64,000 bases of DNA from Bacillota bacterium (GCA_023410675.1 JAEYPM010000095.1:62001-126000), one strand, 5' to 3'; shown: positions 53,628 through 63,251, counted from the stretch's first letter. Notes: generated by a model from the letters alone, not told the origin. A program made the numbers and translations.

Positions 53628-54839
53628 GTGCAAACGCAAGTAGGCAAAAATCTTACCAAAGACAAAAAAAGTAGGGCAGATAAAAAGACTGTAGATACTG
53701 TACTGCTTATTGTGATTTTGTTATTAGCAGCATTTGGTATCATTATGGTTTATAGTGCTAGTTATCATTATTCAATGGTTAATATGAATAAACCATCCTA
53801 TTTTGGATTTAAACAGCTTACATCAGTTGCTTTAGGTATAGTTGTTATGCTTATTGTTGCTTATAATATCAGTTATAGAATTTTTTCCAACATGAAAATT
53901 GCGTGGTTATGCTATTTAGTATCGTTAACTTTATCAACTTTAGTATTATTTATAGGAGAGACAACAAAAGGAGCTACAAGGTGGATCAGTATTGGTGGAT
54001 TTAGATTTCAGCCTTCAGAGCTTGCCAAAATTGCAGTCGTTATACTGCTTTCAGCATACATAGTAAAACATAGAAAAGAAATGCATAAATTAAAATATCT
54101 AATACGTGCATGGCTTATCGTTTTAGTTCCTACAGGGCTTATTGCAATTGAAAATTTAAGTTCTGCTATTGTTATATTTTTAATAGGAACAGCTATTTTA
54201 TTTGTTGCGAGTCCTAAAGTGTGGTATTATTTGCTACTTATTGCATTAGGCGTAGTTATGGTTGTTTCAGTGTACTTTTTAGCAATGAATACAGATAGAA
54301 GTCAAGAAATCGATATTCCTGTTGTGGGGAAGATTTTAAAACAATATAGGCTTGACAGAATAAGAGTATGGCAAGATCCTTGGCTTGATCCAAAAGGCAA
54401 AGGATATCAACCGATACAATCACTATTTGCAGTAGGATCAGGCGGTATATTTGGGGTTGGGCTTGGAAAAGGTGTACAAAAGCTTGGGTTTTTACCCGAG
54501 CCACATAATGATATTATTTTTGCAGTTATTTGTGAAGAATTGGGGCTAGTTGGAGCCATAGTCGTATTATTAGTTTATAGTATTTTAGTATTAAGAGGAC
54601 TTATTATTGCCATTCATGCCTATGATTATTTTGGAACTTTAGTAGCTGTTGGGATTTCTTCTATGATAGGCATCCAGGTGCTTATTAATGTTGCAGTAAA
54701 TACGAATACAATACCTACGACTGGTATGCAGCTTCCACTTATTAGTTATGGTGGTACAGCTGTGGTTGTTTTATTAGGAGGGCTTGGTATTCTCCTTAAT
54801 ATTTCAAAACTCGGTAATTTAAAAACGGGAGTAAAATAA
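53628..54839 (+). CDS. spoVE: SEDS-family glycosyltransferase, SpoVE/FtsW
   Basis: Polytopic peptidoglycan polymerase. After a basic cytoplasmic tail come about ten helices, with GATRWISIGGFRFQPSELAK, GKGYQPIQSLFAVGSGG and FAVICEELGLVGAI as SEDS signatures. About 403 residues. In Bacillus the gene here is spoVE, paired with SpoVD for cortex synthesis. The sequence alone does not separate SpoVE from FtsW, and with no other SEDS gene in the window it may serve both. GTG 53628 is preferred over GTG 53616, because GAGGGTGA would then act as the ribosome binding site. Confidence 0.88.
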   Translation: MQTQVGKNLTKDKKSRADKKTVDTVLLIVILLLAAFGIIMVYSASYHYSMVNMNKPSYFGFKQLTSVALGIVVMLIVAYNISYRIFSNMKIAWLCYLVSLTLSTLVLFIGETTKGATRWISIGGFRFQPSELAKIAVVILLSAYIVKHRKEMHKLKYLIRAWLIVLVPTGLIAIENLSSAIVIFLIGTAILFVASPKVWYYLLLIALGVVMVVSVYFLAMNTDRSQEIDIPVVGKILKQYRLDRIRVWQDPWLDPKGKGYQPIQSLFAVGSGGIFGVGLGKGVQKLGFLPEPHNDIIFAVICEELGLVGAIVVLLVYSILVLRGLIIAIHAYDYFGTLVAVGISSMIGIQVLINVAVNTNTIPTTGMQLPLISYGGTAVVVLLGGLGILLNISKLGNLKTGVK

Positions 54840-54915
54840 TAATATGGAACATTTTTCCACTGTTAAGAATAAAATAGTTTTATAGGAGCTTACCTTATTG
54901 CTGGAGGTGTATGAC

Positions 54916-56169
54916 ATGAGTCATTATGTAATACAAGGTGGTAAGTGCCTAGAAGGTGAGCTGCACATTGAAGGAAGTAAAAATGCAGTGTTACCAATTA
55001 TAGCTGCAACTATTTTAAGTGGAAATGAAACTTATTTATATAATTGTCCAAAAATATTAGATGTAGATATTATGACAGAAATTTTAATGCAGCTAGGTTG
55101 TAAAATATCAAGAAATAATAAAACATTAATGATAGATACGAGTACAATAAGTAGCTCAGATATCTCAGAAGAATTAGTAAGAAAGATGAGATCTTCTATT
55201 ATTTTATTAGGAGCTATAATAGGAAGGTTTAGAAAAGCAAAAATTAGTTATCCTGGAGGGTGCCCTTTAGGAGCGAGGCCTATCGATCTACATTTAGCAG
55301 CATTTAAAAAAATGGGGATCAATATTACTGAAGAACACGGTTTTATTATTTGTGAAAGTAATAACCTTCAAGGCGCTAGAATTCATTTGGATTTTCCAAG
55401 TGTAGGAGCAACAGAAAATATTATGTTAGCAGCCACTCTTGCATCGGGTGATACAATTATAAATAATGCTGCAAGAGAACCAGAAATTGTGGACTTGCAA
55501 AATTATTTAAATAGCTGTGGAGCCAAAATATTAGGGGCTGGTACAAACACGATATATATACAGGGTGTTAAAACATTACATGCTACAGAATATAAAGTAA
55601 TACCTGATCGCATAATAGCAGGAACTTATTTAACTGCTGCAGCAATTACTAGAGGGAAGATACATCTAAAAAATATTGTTCCAGATCATATAAGGTCTAT
55701 ATGTGCAAAATTAGAAGAAATAGGATGTACTATAAAAGACGCTGAAGATGAAGTTATTTTAACAGCTCCAAAAAAGCTAAATGGGACTTATATAACAACT
55801 GAACCTTATCCAGGTTTTCCTACAGATATGCAGTCTCAAATGATGGCATTACTGTGTACCTGCAAAGATACAAGTATTATTAAAGAAAAATTATTTGAAG
55901 CAAGATTTAAGCCTGCTTATGAATTAGTAAGAATGGGTGCGGACATTAGTATCAATGGTCCTATTGCAGTTATTAAGCCGTCACCAGTTTTAACAGGGGC
56001 CCATATTTATGCAGAAGATCTTAGAGGCGGTGCAGCACTCGTATTAGCAGCTCTATATGCACAAGGAACAACCATAGTAGATAATATATTTCACATAAAA
56101 AGAGGATATGAGAATATTGTTTTAGATTTAAAACAGTTAGGTGCTGAAATAGAAGAAAAGGAGTCATAG
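54916..56169 (+). CDS. murA: UDP-N-acetylglucosamine 1-carboxyvinyltransferase MurA
   Basis: First committed step of peptidoglycan synthesis, fosfomycin target. EGSKNAVLPIIAATIL is the start block, and PGGCPLGARPIDLHLAAF carries the active-site Cys. FPTDMQSQMMALLC and EDLRGGAALVLAAL are the other family blocks. About 417 residues. ATG 54916 follows GGAGGTG. It takes the place held by murG/murB in many relatives. Confidence 0.95.
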   Translation: MSHYVIQGGKCLEGELHIEGSKNAVLPIIAATILSGNETYLYNCPKILDVDIMTEILMQLGCKISRNNKTLMIDTSTISSSDISEELVRKMRSSIILLGAIIGRFRKAKISYPGGCPLGARPIDLHLAAFKKMGINITEEHGFIICESNNLQGARIHLDFPSVGATENIMLAATLASGDTIINNAAREPEIVDLQNYLNSCGAKILGAGTNTIYIQGVKTLHATEYKVIPDRIIAGTYLTAAAITRGKIHLKNIVPDHIRSICAKLEEIGCTIKDAEDEVILTAPKKLNGTYITTEPYPGFPTDMQSQMMALLCTCKDTSIIKEKLFEARFKPAYELVRMGADISINGPIAVIKPSPVLTGAHIYAEDLRGGAALVLAALYAQGTTIVDNIFHIKRGYENIVLDLKQLGAEIEEKES

Positions 56170-56171
56170 AC

Positions 56172-56888
56172 TTGAGAAAGTACAATTTTAGGGATAAAAA
56201 AAAATATGCTTATATACTCAGTTTTATAATAGTATTGCTTATAGCTGTATTATTGCTTCCTATATACGATATAAAAAGGATTACAATTAATAATAATTAT
56301 TTTTATTCAGATGAGGAGATTTTAAAAAAGACAAATCTATCAGTAGGAATGAATGTTTTTTCTGTTACAAAAAGTAGAGTTGTTGAGTCACTTGGTGAAC
56401 TCCCATTTGTGAAAGAAGCAGAGATTCGTTACAAGTTTCCTAATGAAATAACTATTGACATTGAAGAGGTAGAACCTATAGGATATGTTCCTTTTTCTGG
56501 AACATATCTTTGCATAGATATAAGTGGATCAGTCATACAAGAAACAACACAAAAAGTTATAAAAATGCCAACTATTGAAGGTCTGTTATTTGATTCTTTT
56601 AAAATAGGTAGCAAACTTAATATAAAAAATGAAGAGGCTATGCTCGGTGCTGTAGATATAATTAGAGTGCTAAAGAAGTATGAATTTACAGACCATATAG
56701 ATAGTATAGATATTTCGGATATGGAACAAATTCACTTGTATGTTGATAATTTAGATGTTATAATTGGAACTATAAAAGATTTAGATATGAAGATACAATG
56801 GCTTATGAAAGTACAGGGTCAGTATGTAGGCACTTTAGATTTATCTAATGTTGATTCAGGACAAGTTGTGCTCAAGCCGCTTACATAA
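56172..56888 (+). CDS. divIB: Cell division protein FtsQ/DivIB
   Basis: Bitopic divisome protein: basic cytoplasmic start (RKYNFRDKKKYAY), one membrane helix (ILSFIIVLLIAVLLLPIY), then a POTRA domain (ITINNNYFYSDEEILKKTNL ... ELPFVKEAEIRYKFPN) and the FtsQ domain. 238 residues. TTG start two bases after murA. It forms a complex with FtsL and DivIC. Confidence 0.92.
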   Translation: MRKYNFRDKKKYAYILSFIIVLLIAVLLLPIYDIKRITINNNYFYSDEEILKKTNLSVGMNVFSVTKSRVVESLGELPFVKEAEIRYKFPNEITIDIEEVEPIGYVPFSGTYLCIDISGSVIQETTQKVIKMPTIEGLLFDSFKIGSKLNIKNEEAMLGAVDIIRVLKKYEFTDHIDSIDISDMEQIHLYVDNLDVIIGTIKDLDMKIQWLMKVQGQYVGTLDLSNVDSGQVVLKPLT

Positions 56889-56942
56889 TTTATGAAAATA
56901 CAGGTTATTGTCTTATGATTTTAGATAAAGGGGGAGTAGATT

Positions 56943-58076
56943 TTGCTCGAAATATGTGAAAATGAATATCTAGGAGCACAGATTAAAGTCATTGGAGTTG
57001 GCGGTGGAGGAAATAATGCTGTTGATAGAATGATTTCAAAAGGTTTACAAGGTGTTGAATTTATAACAGTAAATACAGATCATCAAGCGTTATCAAGGTC
57101 AAATGCACCATGTAAGATACAGATTGGTGAAAAAATAACAAAAGGACTTGGTGCAGGAGCAAATCCTGAAATAGGAACACGCTCAGCTGAAGAAAGTAGA
57201 GAAGAAATTATTCAAGCAATTAAGGGAATAGATATGTTATTTATTGCTGCAGGTATGGGTGGTGGTACTGGAACTGGGGCTGCACCTGTTATTGCATCAA
57301 TAGCAAAAGAAATGGGTATACTTACTGTAGGTGTGGTTACAAAACCGTTTAGCTTTGAAGGCAGAAAACGTATGTTAAATGCTGAAAAAGGTATTGCAGA
57401 GTTAAAGAAAAATGTTGATACTTTGGTAGTCATTCCAAATGATAGAATATTAAATGTTATTGATAAAAAATCAAGTATGTTGGATGCCTTTAGTAAAGCA
57501 GATGATATATTACAACAAGGTGTACAGGGTATCACAGATCTTATTTCAAATCCAGGTATTATCAATCTGGATTTTGCAGATGTTAGAACCATTATGAATG
57601 GAAAAGGCATTGCACATATGGGTATTGGACGTGCTACTGGAGAAAACAGAGCTGAGGAAGCTGTAAGATTTGCTATCAGTAGTCCACTTCTTGACACGAA
57701 AATTGATGGGGCAAGATGTGTATTAGTTAATATGTGTGGTGGATTATCTTTAGGTCTTTTAGAAGCTGATACAGGAATGAAGCTTATCCGAGAAGCAGTA
57801 GATCCTGATGCAGAAATTATTTTTGGTACATCCATCAATGAAGAGTTAGATGATGACATAATTATTACTGTTATAGCAACAGATTTTCAAGATGCAGAGG
57901 TGTCTATGAAATCTATGAATTCTGTGAACACTATGAATTCTTCTGATGCAAAAAAGATTAACACCGAGAAAACAGCACAAAACGAACAGAAAACACCAAA
58001 TAATAAAGATGACAGAATGCTTTCCATGAAAGATATTCAAGTAGAGATACCACAATTCTTAAGAAGAACAAGATAA
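56943..58076 (+). CDS. ftsZ: Cell division GTPase FtsZ
   Basis: Tubulin-like GTPase forming the division ring. VIGVGGGGNNAVDRM, NTDHQAL, MGGGTGTGAAPVIA (tubulin signature), FADVRTIM and GIAHMGIG are all present. A short linker from about residue 320 has unusual Met/Ser/Asn repeats (SMKSMNSVNTMNSS). The C-terminal peptide is IPQFLRRTR, which binds partner proteins. 377 residues. TTG start. No ftsA lies between divIB and ftsZ. Confidence 0.97.
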   Translation: MLEICENEYLGAQIKVIGVGGGGNNAVDRMISKGLQGVEFITVNTDHQALSRSNAPCKIQIGEKITKGLGAGANPEIGTRSAEESREEIIQAIKGIDMLFIAAGMGGGTGTGAAPVIASIAKEMGILTVGVVTKPFSFEGRKRMLNAEKGIAELKKNVDTLVVIPNDRILNVIDKKSSMLDAFSKADDILQQGVQGITDLISNPGIINLDFADVRTIMNGKGIAHMGIGRATGENRAEEAVRFAISSPLLDTKIDGARCVLVNMCGGLSLGLLEADTGMKLIREAVDPDAEIIFGTSINEELDDDIIITVIATDFQDAEVSMKSMNSVNTMNSSDAKKINTEKTAQNEQKTPNNKDDRMLSMKDIQVEIPQFLRRTR

Positions 58077-58094
58077 TTTTTAAATAGAAAGAAG

Positions 58095-58131
58095 AAAAAA
58101 AGATACGATATTGTCGTATCTTTTTTTTTTT
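58095..58131 (+). terminator. Terminator after ftsZ
   Basis: AGATACGA, 5-base loop, TCGTATCT, followed by about ten T and preceded by an A-run. It marks the end of the dcw transcript. Confidence 0.92.
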
Positions 58132-58145
58132 ACGCTACTTGAATT

Positions 58146-58160
58146 TTACAAAATTTGTAA
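58146..58160. promoter_or_regulatory. Palindrome upstream of spoIIGA
   Basis: TTACAAAATTTGTAA, 7-1-7 palindrome in the region where a Spo0A-dependent promoter is expected. It does not match the Spo0A box (TGNCGAA). Confidence 0.3.
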
Positions 58161-58256
58161 GATAGTTCTATTAGAATAATAGTATAGTGAATGCATACAG
58201 TATTGGTTTCACTATAGTCTATATTCTATGACGAAAGAAAAATAGAGGTGAAGTAT

Positions 58257-59123
58257 GTGTATATATTATATTTAGATATACTTTTATTGATTAACTCTTA
58301 TATGAACGTATTAGTATTTTATATAGCATCTCTCATTCTTAATAAAAAAATTACCTTAATCAAGTTAATATTAGGTGGTATAGGAGCAGCTATATTCTAT
58401 AGTATGGTCATAATATTTCCACAAATACAAGGATTCCCTACTGCATTTTATTCTTTGATTATACCAGTAATTCCTATATTGTATCTCTTTAAACCTGTTA
58501 AACTCAGTGAGTTTGCGAGAATATTTTTAATATGCAACATAACAGCATTCATTTTAGGAGGTGCTACATTTAGTTTTTGGTATATGATTAATCCAGAAGG
58601 GACAGGCGGGGTAGTAAATATTATCCTTTTAATTATAGTTACTTCTGCCATAGGGTTTGTAGTAAGCCTATCTTTTAACTTCATGAGGAAATTGTTTATA
58701 TTACCCCATTTTGAATATCAACTTCATGTTACTCATAATAATAAAGAAACGGAGATTAAAAGCATTGTAGATACCGGAAATTGCTTATATACACCTGTTG
58801 GGCATAGAGCAGTTATTGTCGTTACATGGGAATCACTAAAAAAAATACTTACAGATAAAGAAAGGAGACTGATCAATGAGTATACACTGGAAAATATATC
58901 AGACCTTTTAACTGAGCAGGAGAAGGATTCCATATATCTTATTCCTTTTTGCAGTATTGGCTGCAGTGAAGGAATTTTAATTGGTATAGAAGTAGAACGT
59001 ATTACTGTTCATAGGTATGGGTTTAGCAAAACATTTAATGATTGTGTTCTAGCAATTTCTAAACAAAGAATATTTAATGATAATACATATCACGCACTCA
59101 TTCACCCAGATTTTATTATTTGA
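58257..59123 (+). CDS. spoIIGA: SpoIIGA, pro-sigma-E processing protease
   Basis: Membrane aspartic protease that activates sigma-E. YILYLDILLLINSYMN starts the five-helix N-terminal half. The C-terminal half contains VDTGNCLYTPVG, with the DTG active site expected of a dimeric aspartic protease, and the VLAISKQRIF and YHALIHPDFI end. 288 residues. GTG 58257 lies 6 bases after GAGGTG; GTG 58248 lies inside that sequence and is rejected. It is directly followed by sigE. Confidence 0.95.
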   Translation: MYILYLDILLLINSYMNVLVFYIASLILNKKITLIKLILGGIGAAIFYSMVIIFPQIQGFPTAFYSLIIPVIPILYLFKPVKLSEFARIFLICNITAFILGGATFSFWYMINPEGTGGVVNIILLIIVTSAIGFVVSLSFNFMRKLFILPHFEYQLHVTHNNKETEIKSIVDTGNCLYTPVGHRAVIVVTWESLKKILTDKERRLINEYTLENISDLLTEQEKDSIYLIPFCSIGCSEGILIGIEVERITVHRYGFSKTFNDCVLAISKQRIFNDNTYHALIHPDFII

Positions 59124-59138
59124 TAGGAGGCATAATAA

Positions 59139-59888
59139 ATGAAAAAGGTAGCTTTATTACTAAAGATTAAAAAACTGTATATAAATCTTAGGTATATGCT
59201 ATTATGCAGATTAAAAAATGAAGTACATTATATCGGTGGAAGTGAAATACTGCCTCCTCCACTCACAAGAGAAGAAGAAAAAGAGCTTATTAATAAATTG
59301 GCTGAATTATATGATGACCAAGAAGAAGCGTCAAGCATTAAAACGATACTCATTGAAAGAAATTTAAGATTGGTTGTTTATATAGCAAGAAAATTTGAGA
59401 ATACGGGAATACATATGGAAGACTTAATATCTATAGGGACAATAGGATTAATTAAATCAATTAACACTTTTAATCCAAGTAAGAAAATTAAACTTGCCAC
59501 CTATGCATCACGATGTATAGAGAATGAAATACTTATGTTTCTTAGAAGGACAAATAAGATAAAGACAGAAATATCTATTGATGAGCCACTGAATGTAGAT
59601 TGGGATGGCAATGAACTTTTGCTATCAGATATTCTTGGGACAGAACCTGACATTATTTATAGGAACTTAGAAGAAGAGGTTGATAGAGCATTACTAAAAC
59701 AAGCACTATTGAAATTGACCGATAGAGAAAGAGAAATTGTGGAGCTAAGATTTGGATTTACAAGCCAGGGGAAAGAAAAAACACAGAAAGAAGTTGCTGA
59801 TTTACTTGGGATATCCCAGTCTTATATATCAAGACTAGAGAAGAAGATTATATCTAGATTAAAAAAGGAAATAAATAGAATGAGCTAG
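59139..59888 (+). CDS. sigE: Pro-sigma-E, early mother-cell sigma factor
   Basis: The pro-sequence is visible: KKVALLLKIKKLYINLRY, then a helix and the cleavage region VHYIGGSEILPPPL. The sigma domains follow: RNLRLVVYIARKFENTGIHM, EDLISIGTIGLIKSI, ATYASRCIENEILM, and the helix-turn-helix VADLLGISQSYISRLEKK. 249 residues. AGGAGG precedes ATG. SpoIIGA is the gene just before. Confidence 0.97.
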   Translation: MKKVALLLKIKKLYINLRYMLLCRLKNEVHYIGGSEILPPPLTREEEKELINKLAELYDDQEEASSIKTILIERNLRLVVYIARKFENTGIHMEDLISIGTIGLIKSINTFNPSKKIKLATYASRCIENEILMFLRRTNKIKTEISIDEPLNVDWDGNELLLSDILGTEPDIIYRNLEEEVDRALLKQALLKLTDREREIVELRFGFTSQGKEKTQKEVADLLGISQSYISRLEKKIISRLKKEINRMS

Positions 59889-59972
59889 GGTAATGAATAA
59901 ATTATACAATAATGGAGATGCTTATCTATAGACTTGAACTATGCTTAACGCGTGTGACTAGGAGGCATTTAC

Positions 59973-60746
59973 ATGGCAATTAACAAAGTAGAAATATGTG
60001 GAGTTAATACTGCAAAATTACCTGTTCTTACTAATGAGCAAAAAGAAATACTTTTTAAACTAATTCAGGAAGGAGATCATTACGCACGTGAAAAATATAT
60101 TAATGGCAATTTAAGATTAGTCTTAAGTGTCATACAAAGGTTTAATAATAGAGGAGAACATGTTGATGATCTATTTCAAGTTGGATGTATCGGACTTATT
60201 AAGTCTATAGATAATTTTGATGTAACGCAAAATGTAAAATTTTCTACTTATGCAGTTCCTATGATTATAGGTGAAATTAGAAGGTATTTAAGAGACAACA
60301 ACTCAATTCGTGTTAGCCGATCATTAAGAGACACTGCTTATAAAGCACTTCAAGCTAAAGAAACACTTATTCGTAAAAATTCAAAAGAACCCAATGTACA
60401 AGAAATAGCAGATGAATTAGGCATAAAAAAGGAGGAGGTTGTTTTTGCATTAGATGCAATACAAGATCCTATTTCTTTATTTGAACCTGTATATCATGAT
60501 GAAAGTGATACTCTTTATATTATGGATCAAGTGAAGGATGAAAAAAATCAAGATGATGTATGGCTTGAAAATATAGCCATAAAAGAAGCAATGAAAAGAC
60601 TGACACATAGAGAAAAACAAATACTCATGCTTAGGTTTTTTGCAGGGAAAACACAAATGGAAGTAGCAACAGAAATCGGGATTTCCCAAGCACAGGTCTC
60701 AAGACTTGAGAAAACAGCATTAAAGCATATGAGAAAATATATATAA
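59973..60746 (+). CDS. sigG: Sigma-G, late forespore sigma factor
   Basis: 257 residues. The N-terminal NKVEICGVNTAKLPVLTNEQ is the sigma-G signature. Then come GNLRLVLSVIQRFNNRGEHV, DDLFQVGCIGLIKSIDNFD, the VSRSLRDTAYKALQAKE segment, and the helix-turn-helix TEIGISQAQVSRLEKTALKH. ATG 59973 follows AGGAGG. Its targets should include gpr here. Confidence 0.97.
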   Translation: MAINKVEICGVNTAKLPVLTNEQKEILFKLIQEGDHYAREKYINGNLRLVLSVIQRFNNRGEHVDDLFQVGCIGLIKSIDNFDVTQNVKFSTYAVPMIIGEIRRYLRDNNSIRVSRSLRDTAYKALQAKETLIRKNSKEPNVQEIADELGIKKEEVVFALDAIQDPISLFEPVYHDESDTLYIMDQVKDEKNQDDVWLENIAIKEAMKRLTHREKQILMLRFFAGKTQMEVATEIGISQAQVSRLEKTALKHMRKYI

Positions 60747-60773
60747 TAATATTTATTGGGGGGATAAATGGTG

Positions 60774-61028
60774 ATGAGAATTTATGATATGAGACAAAAA
60801 GAAATTATTAATACTGTTGATGGATCAAGACTAGGCTACATATGTGATCTTGAGATAGATTTTAAAGAGGGAAAAATCTGCAAAATAATTGTTCCAGGAC
60901 CAGGAAAAGTCATGGGCCTTTTTGGAAGAAACTTAGAGTACATTATCCCATGGGAAAAAATTAAAAAGGTAGGAGAAGATATTATTCTTGTAGAACTCAA
61001 TGAGAATGAGTGTTTACAAGAAAGTTAG
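60774..61028 (+). CDS. ylmC: YlmC/YmxH family sporulation protein
   Basis: About 84 residues with a PRC-barrel-like fold: MRQKEIINTVDGSRLGYICD, LEIDFKEGKICKIIVPGPG, then YIIPWEKIKKVGEDIILVE. The family is found next to sigG in many sporulating Bacillota. ATG 60774 matches the family start; ATG 60768 is also possible. The biochemical role is unknown. Confidence 0.88.
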   Translation: MRIYDMRQKEIINTVDGSRLGYICDLEIDFKEGKICKIIVPGPGKVMGLFGRNLEYIIPWEKIKKVGEDIILVELNENECLQES

Positions 61029-61091
61029 TATTGACTTTTAAAATAGTAATATGCTAATCTTAGAGATATTATAGCGTAGGAGGATATGTTA

Positions 61092-61550
61092 ATGAAATGT
61101 CCTTATTGTGGGTATGTCATGTCCAAAGTACTAAATTCAAGGCCTACTGATGACAATAAATCAATTAGAAGAAGACGTCAGTGCGAAAACTGTGAGAAAA
61201 GGTTTACTACATACGAAAAAGTAGAAATGATACCTATTATGGTCATAAAAAAGAATATGACAAGAGAACCATTTGATAGAGAAAAGCTGTTAAAAGGAGT
61301 TCTGAGAGCATGTAACAAAAGAAGTATTAGTATACAGCAAATAGAAGATATGGTTGATCTTATAGAAAATTATTTTGGGAATATGGATAGAAAAGAAATC
61401 ACCTCTACAGAAATAGGTGAAGCAATTATGCAAAATTTAAAACAAATTGATGAGGTATCTTATATTAGATTTGCCTCTGTATACAAAGAATTTAAAGATA
61501 TTGATGAATTTATTATCGAACTAGAAAATATAAAAAAATTAAAGAAATAA
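61092..61550 (+). CDS. nrdR: Transcriptional repressor NrdR
   Basis: Represses ribonucleotide reductase genes when dATP is high. MKCPYCGYVMSKVLNSR and RRRRQCENCEKRFTTYEKVE form the four-Cys zinc ribbon. The ATP-cone follows (VIKKNMTREPFDREKLLKGV). 152 residues. ATG 61092, 8 bases after GTAGGAGG, gives the standard start. Confidence 0.97.
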   Translation: MKCPYCGYVMSKVLNSRPTDDNKSIRRRRQCENCEKRFTTYEKVEMIPIMVIKKNMTREPFDREKLLKGVLRACNKRSISIQQIEDMVDLIENYFGNMDRKEITSTEIGEAIMQNLKQIDEVSYIRFASVYKEFKDIDEFIIELENIKKLKK

Positions 61551-61576
61551 ATCCTGCCTTTTTTGAGGCAGGATTT
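61549..61576. terminator. Two-way terminator between nrdR and comM
   Basis: AAATCCTGCCT and AGGCAGGATTT form an 11-bp stem with a 6-base loop, between convergent genes. Confidence 0.8.
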
Positions 61577-61578
61577 AT

Positions 61579-63093
61579 TTATCCCCAAAAATTGCTATCT
61601 AAACTTCTAAAACTTATAGCTTCGGCTACATGCTCCTCTTGTATTAACGCTGATTGATTAAGGTCAGCTATAGTACGTGAAAGCTTTATAATCTTATCAT
61701 ATAACCGAGCACTAGAGGAAGTTTGCTCATACCATGTATTTATAAGTTTTTCGCCAGATGGACTAAGTTTGCAGTATCTTTTTATAAGCTCTGGAGTAAG
61801 TTCACTATTATACGAAATAGAATCATTAATATATCTTTCTTTTTGAATTTCCACTGCATTTTTTACTTTTTTATACATATCTTTTGAAGATAGGCTATTA
61901 TTTGTGTGCATACTTGTTAAAGGTATAGGATGTGTTTCCATATGAAGATCGATTCGGTCAAGTAATGGACCAGAGAGTTTACTTAGATATTTTCTAATAG
62001 CAGAAATACTGCAGGAGCATTTTCTGGTATCAGGGTAATAGCCGCAAGGGCAAGGATTCGTTGAGGCTACAAATAAAAAGCGTGCAGGATAAGTTACAGT
62101 ATAGTTTGCTCTTGATAAGGTAACCTCATGATTTTCGATGGGTTGCCTTAGGGTTTCTAATGTCTGTTTATTAAATTCCAGAAGTTCATCTAAGAATAAT
62201 ACGCCAAGATGAGCAAGGCTGATTTCACCAGGCTTTGGATGAGAACCACCCCCAGTAAGTCCATGAATGGATATGGTGTGGTGTGGGGCTCTAAATGGTC
62301 TAGTACGTATAATGGAGGAATCAGGAAGCTTGTTTGCTATACTATATACTTTAGTAACTTCTATAGATTCTTCATGGGTTAGTGAAGATAGTATGGAGGG
62401 GATTCTTTTTGCTAACATTGTTTTACCTGAGCCAGGGGCCCCTATCAGGAGTGCATGATGAAATCCTGCTGCACAGATCATAAGTCCTTTTTTTGCATTT
62501 TCCTGTCCTTTCACATCCTTAAAATCTAGAGGATATTCACAAGTATATGTGGTATCTGTTTGCACAAAGGGCTTTAGAGCTTCATTGTTATTTAAATAAG
62601 AAACAATTTCAGATAATGAATTGGCACCAATAATACTTGTCGTATCTAATGCAACAGCTTCTCTAGAATTGCTATATGGAATAATACACTTTTTTATGTT
62701 ATCTTGCTCTGAGGCACATAATATTGGCAAAATAGCACGGACTTGTCTTAATGACCCATCTAAGGCTAATTCTCCAATAAATAAAGTATCTTTAAGTTTT
62801 TCTTCTCTAATAATGCCCATACAACATAAAATACCTAGAGCTATAGGAAGATCATAGATGCACCCTTCTTTTCGCATATCAGCAGGAGCTAAATTGATTG
62901 TAATGCGTTTTATGGGGAAGTCAAATCCACTATTCCTTATCGCACTTCTTACTCTTTCCTTGGATTCTTTTACTGAAGAATCTGCTAAACCTACAATATC
63001 AAAATATGGAAGTCCTTCAGATAGATCAACTTCTACATCTACTTTTATAGTATTAATTCCACTTAAGCAATAACTGATTAATTTACAAAACAT
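61579..63093 (-). CDS. comM: ComM/YifB Mg-chelatase-like AAA+ ATPase
   Basis: 504 residues. In Gram-negative bacteria ComM is a branch-migration helicase for natural transformation. It has an N-terminal Lon-like domain (VDLSEGLPYFDIVGLADSSV), an AAA+ core with Walker A GAPGSGKTMLAKRIPSIL, Walker B LGVLFLDELLEF, the SRANYTVTYPARFLFVASTN block, a Cys cluster (NPCPCGYYPDTRKCSC) and a C-terminal helical lid. It is divergent from dprA, a frequent pairing. Confidence 0.94.
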   Translation of the reverse strand: MFCKLISYCLSGINTIKVDVEVDLSEGLPYFDIVGLADSSVKESKERVRSAIRNSGFDFPIKRITINLAPADMRKEGCIYDLPIALGILCCMGIIREEKLKDTLFIGELALDGSLRQVRAILPILCASEQDNIKKCIIPYSNSREAVALDTTSIIGANSLSEIVSYLNNNEALKPFVQTDTTYTCEYPLDFKDVKGQENAKKGLMICAAGFHHALLIGAPGSGKTMLAKRIPSILSSLTHEESIEVTKVYSIANKLPDSSIIRTRPFRAPHHTISIHGLTGGGSHPKPGEISLAHLGVLFLDELLEFNKQTLETLRQPIENHEVTLSRANYTVTYPARFLFVASTNPCPCGYYPDTRKCSCSISAIRKYLSKLSGPLLDRIDLHMETHPIPLTSMHTNNSLSSKDMYKKVKNAVEIQKERYINDSISYNSELTPELIKRYCKLSPSGEKLINTWYEQTSSSARLYDKIIKLSRTIADLNQSALIQEEHVAEAISFRSLDSNFWG

Positions 63094-63182
63094 TGGATAT
63101 CCTTTCTAAAAACACTTTTCTAAATTATTACTAAATATTAGCGTTTTTAATCATCAATTAGAAAACTACTTCAATATTAATC

Positions 63183-63195
63183 ATGTGAATTCTAT
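63183..63195. repeat. Half-site of the GAATTCACAT palindrome family
   Basis: ATGTGAATTCTAT matches the right arm of the 40.36 kb copy; no left arm is seen, only GTGTGAAT 6 bases later. Located between comM and dprA. Confidence 0.35.
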
Positions 63196-63251
63196 TGGGT
63201 GTGAATAAAAACATTAGTTTTATGTAAAATAAAAAAGAATAGGATGATAAA

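Noticed and set aside
58141..58256. Spo0A box before spoIIGA
   Set aside because: No TGNCGAA match; only a different palindrome is present.
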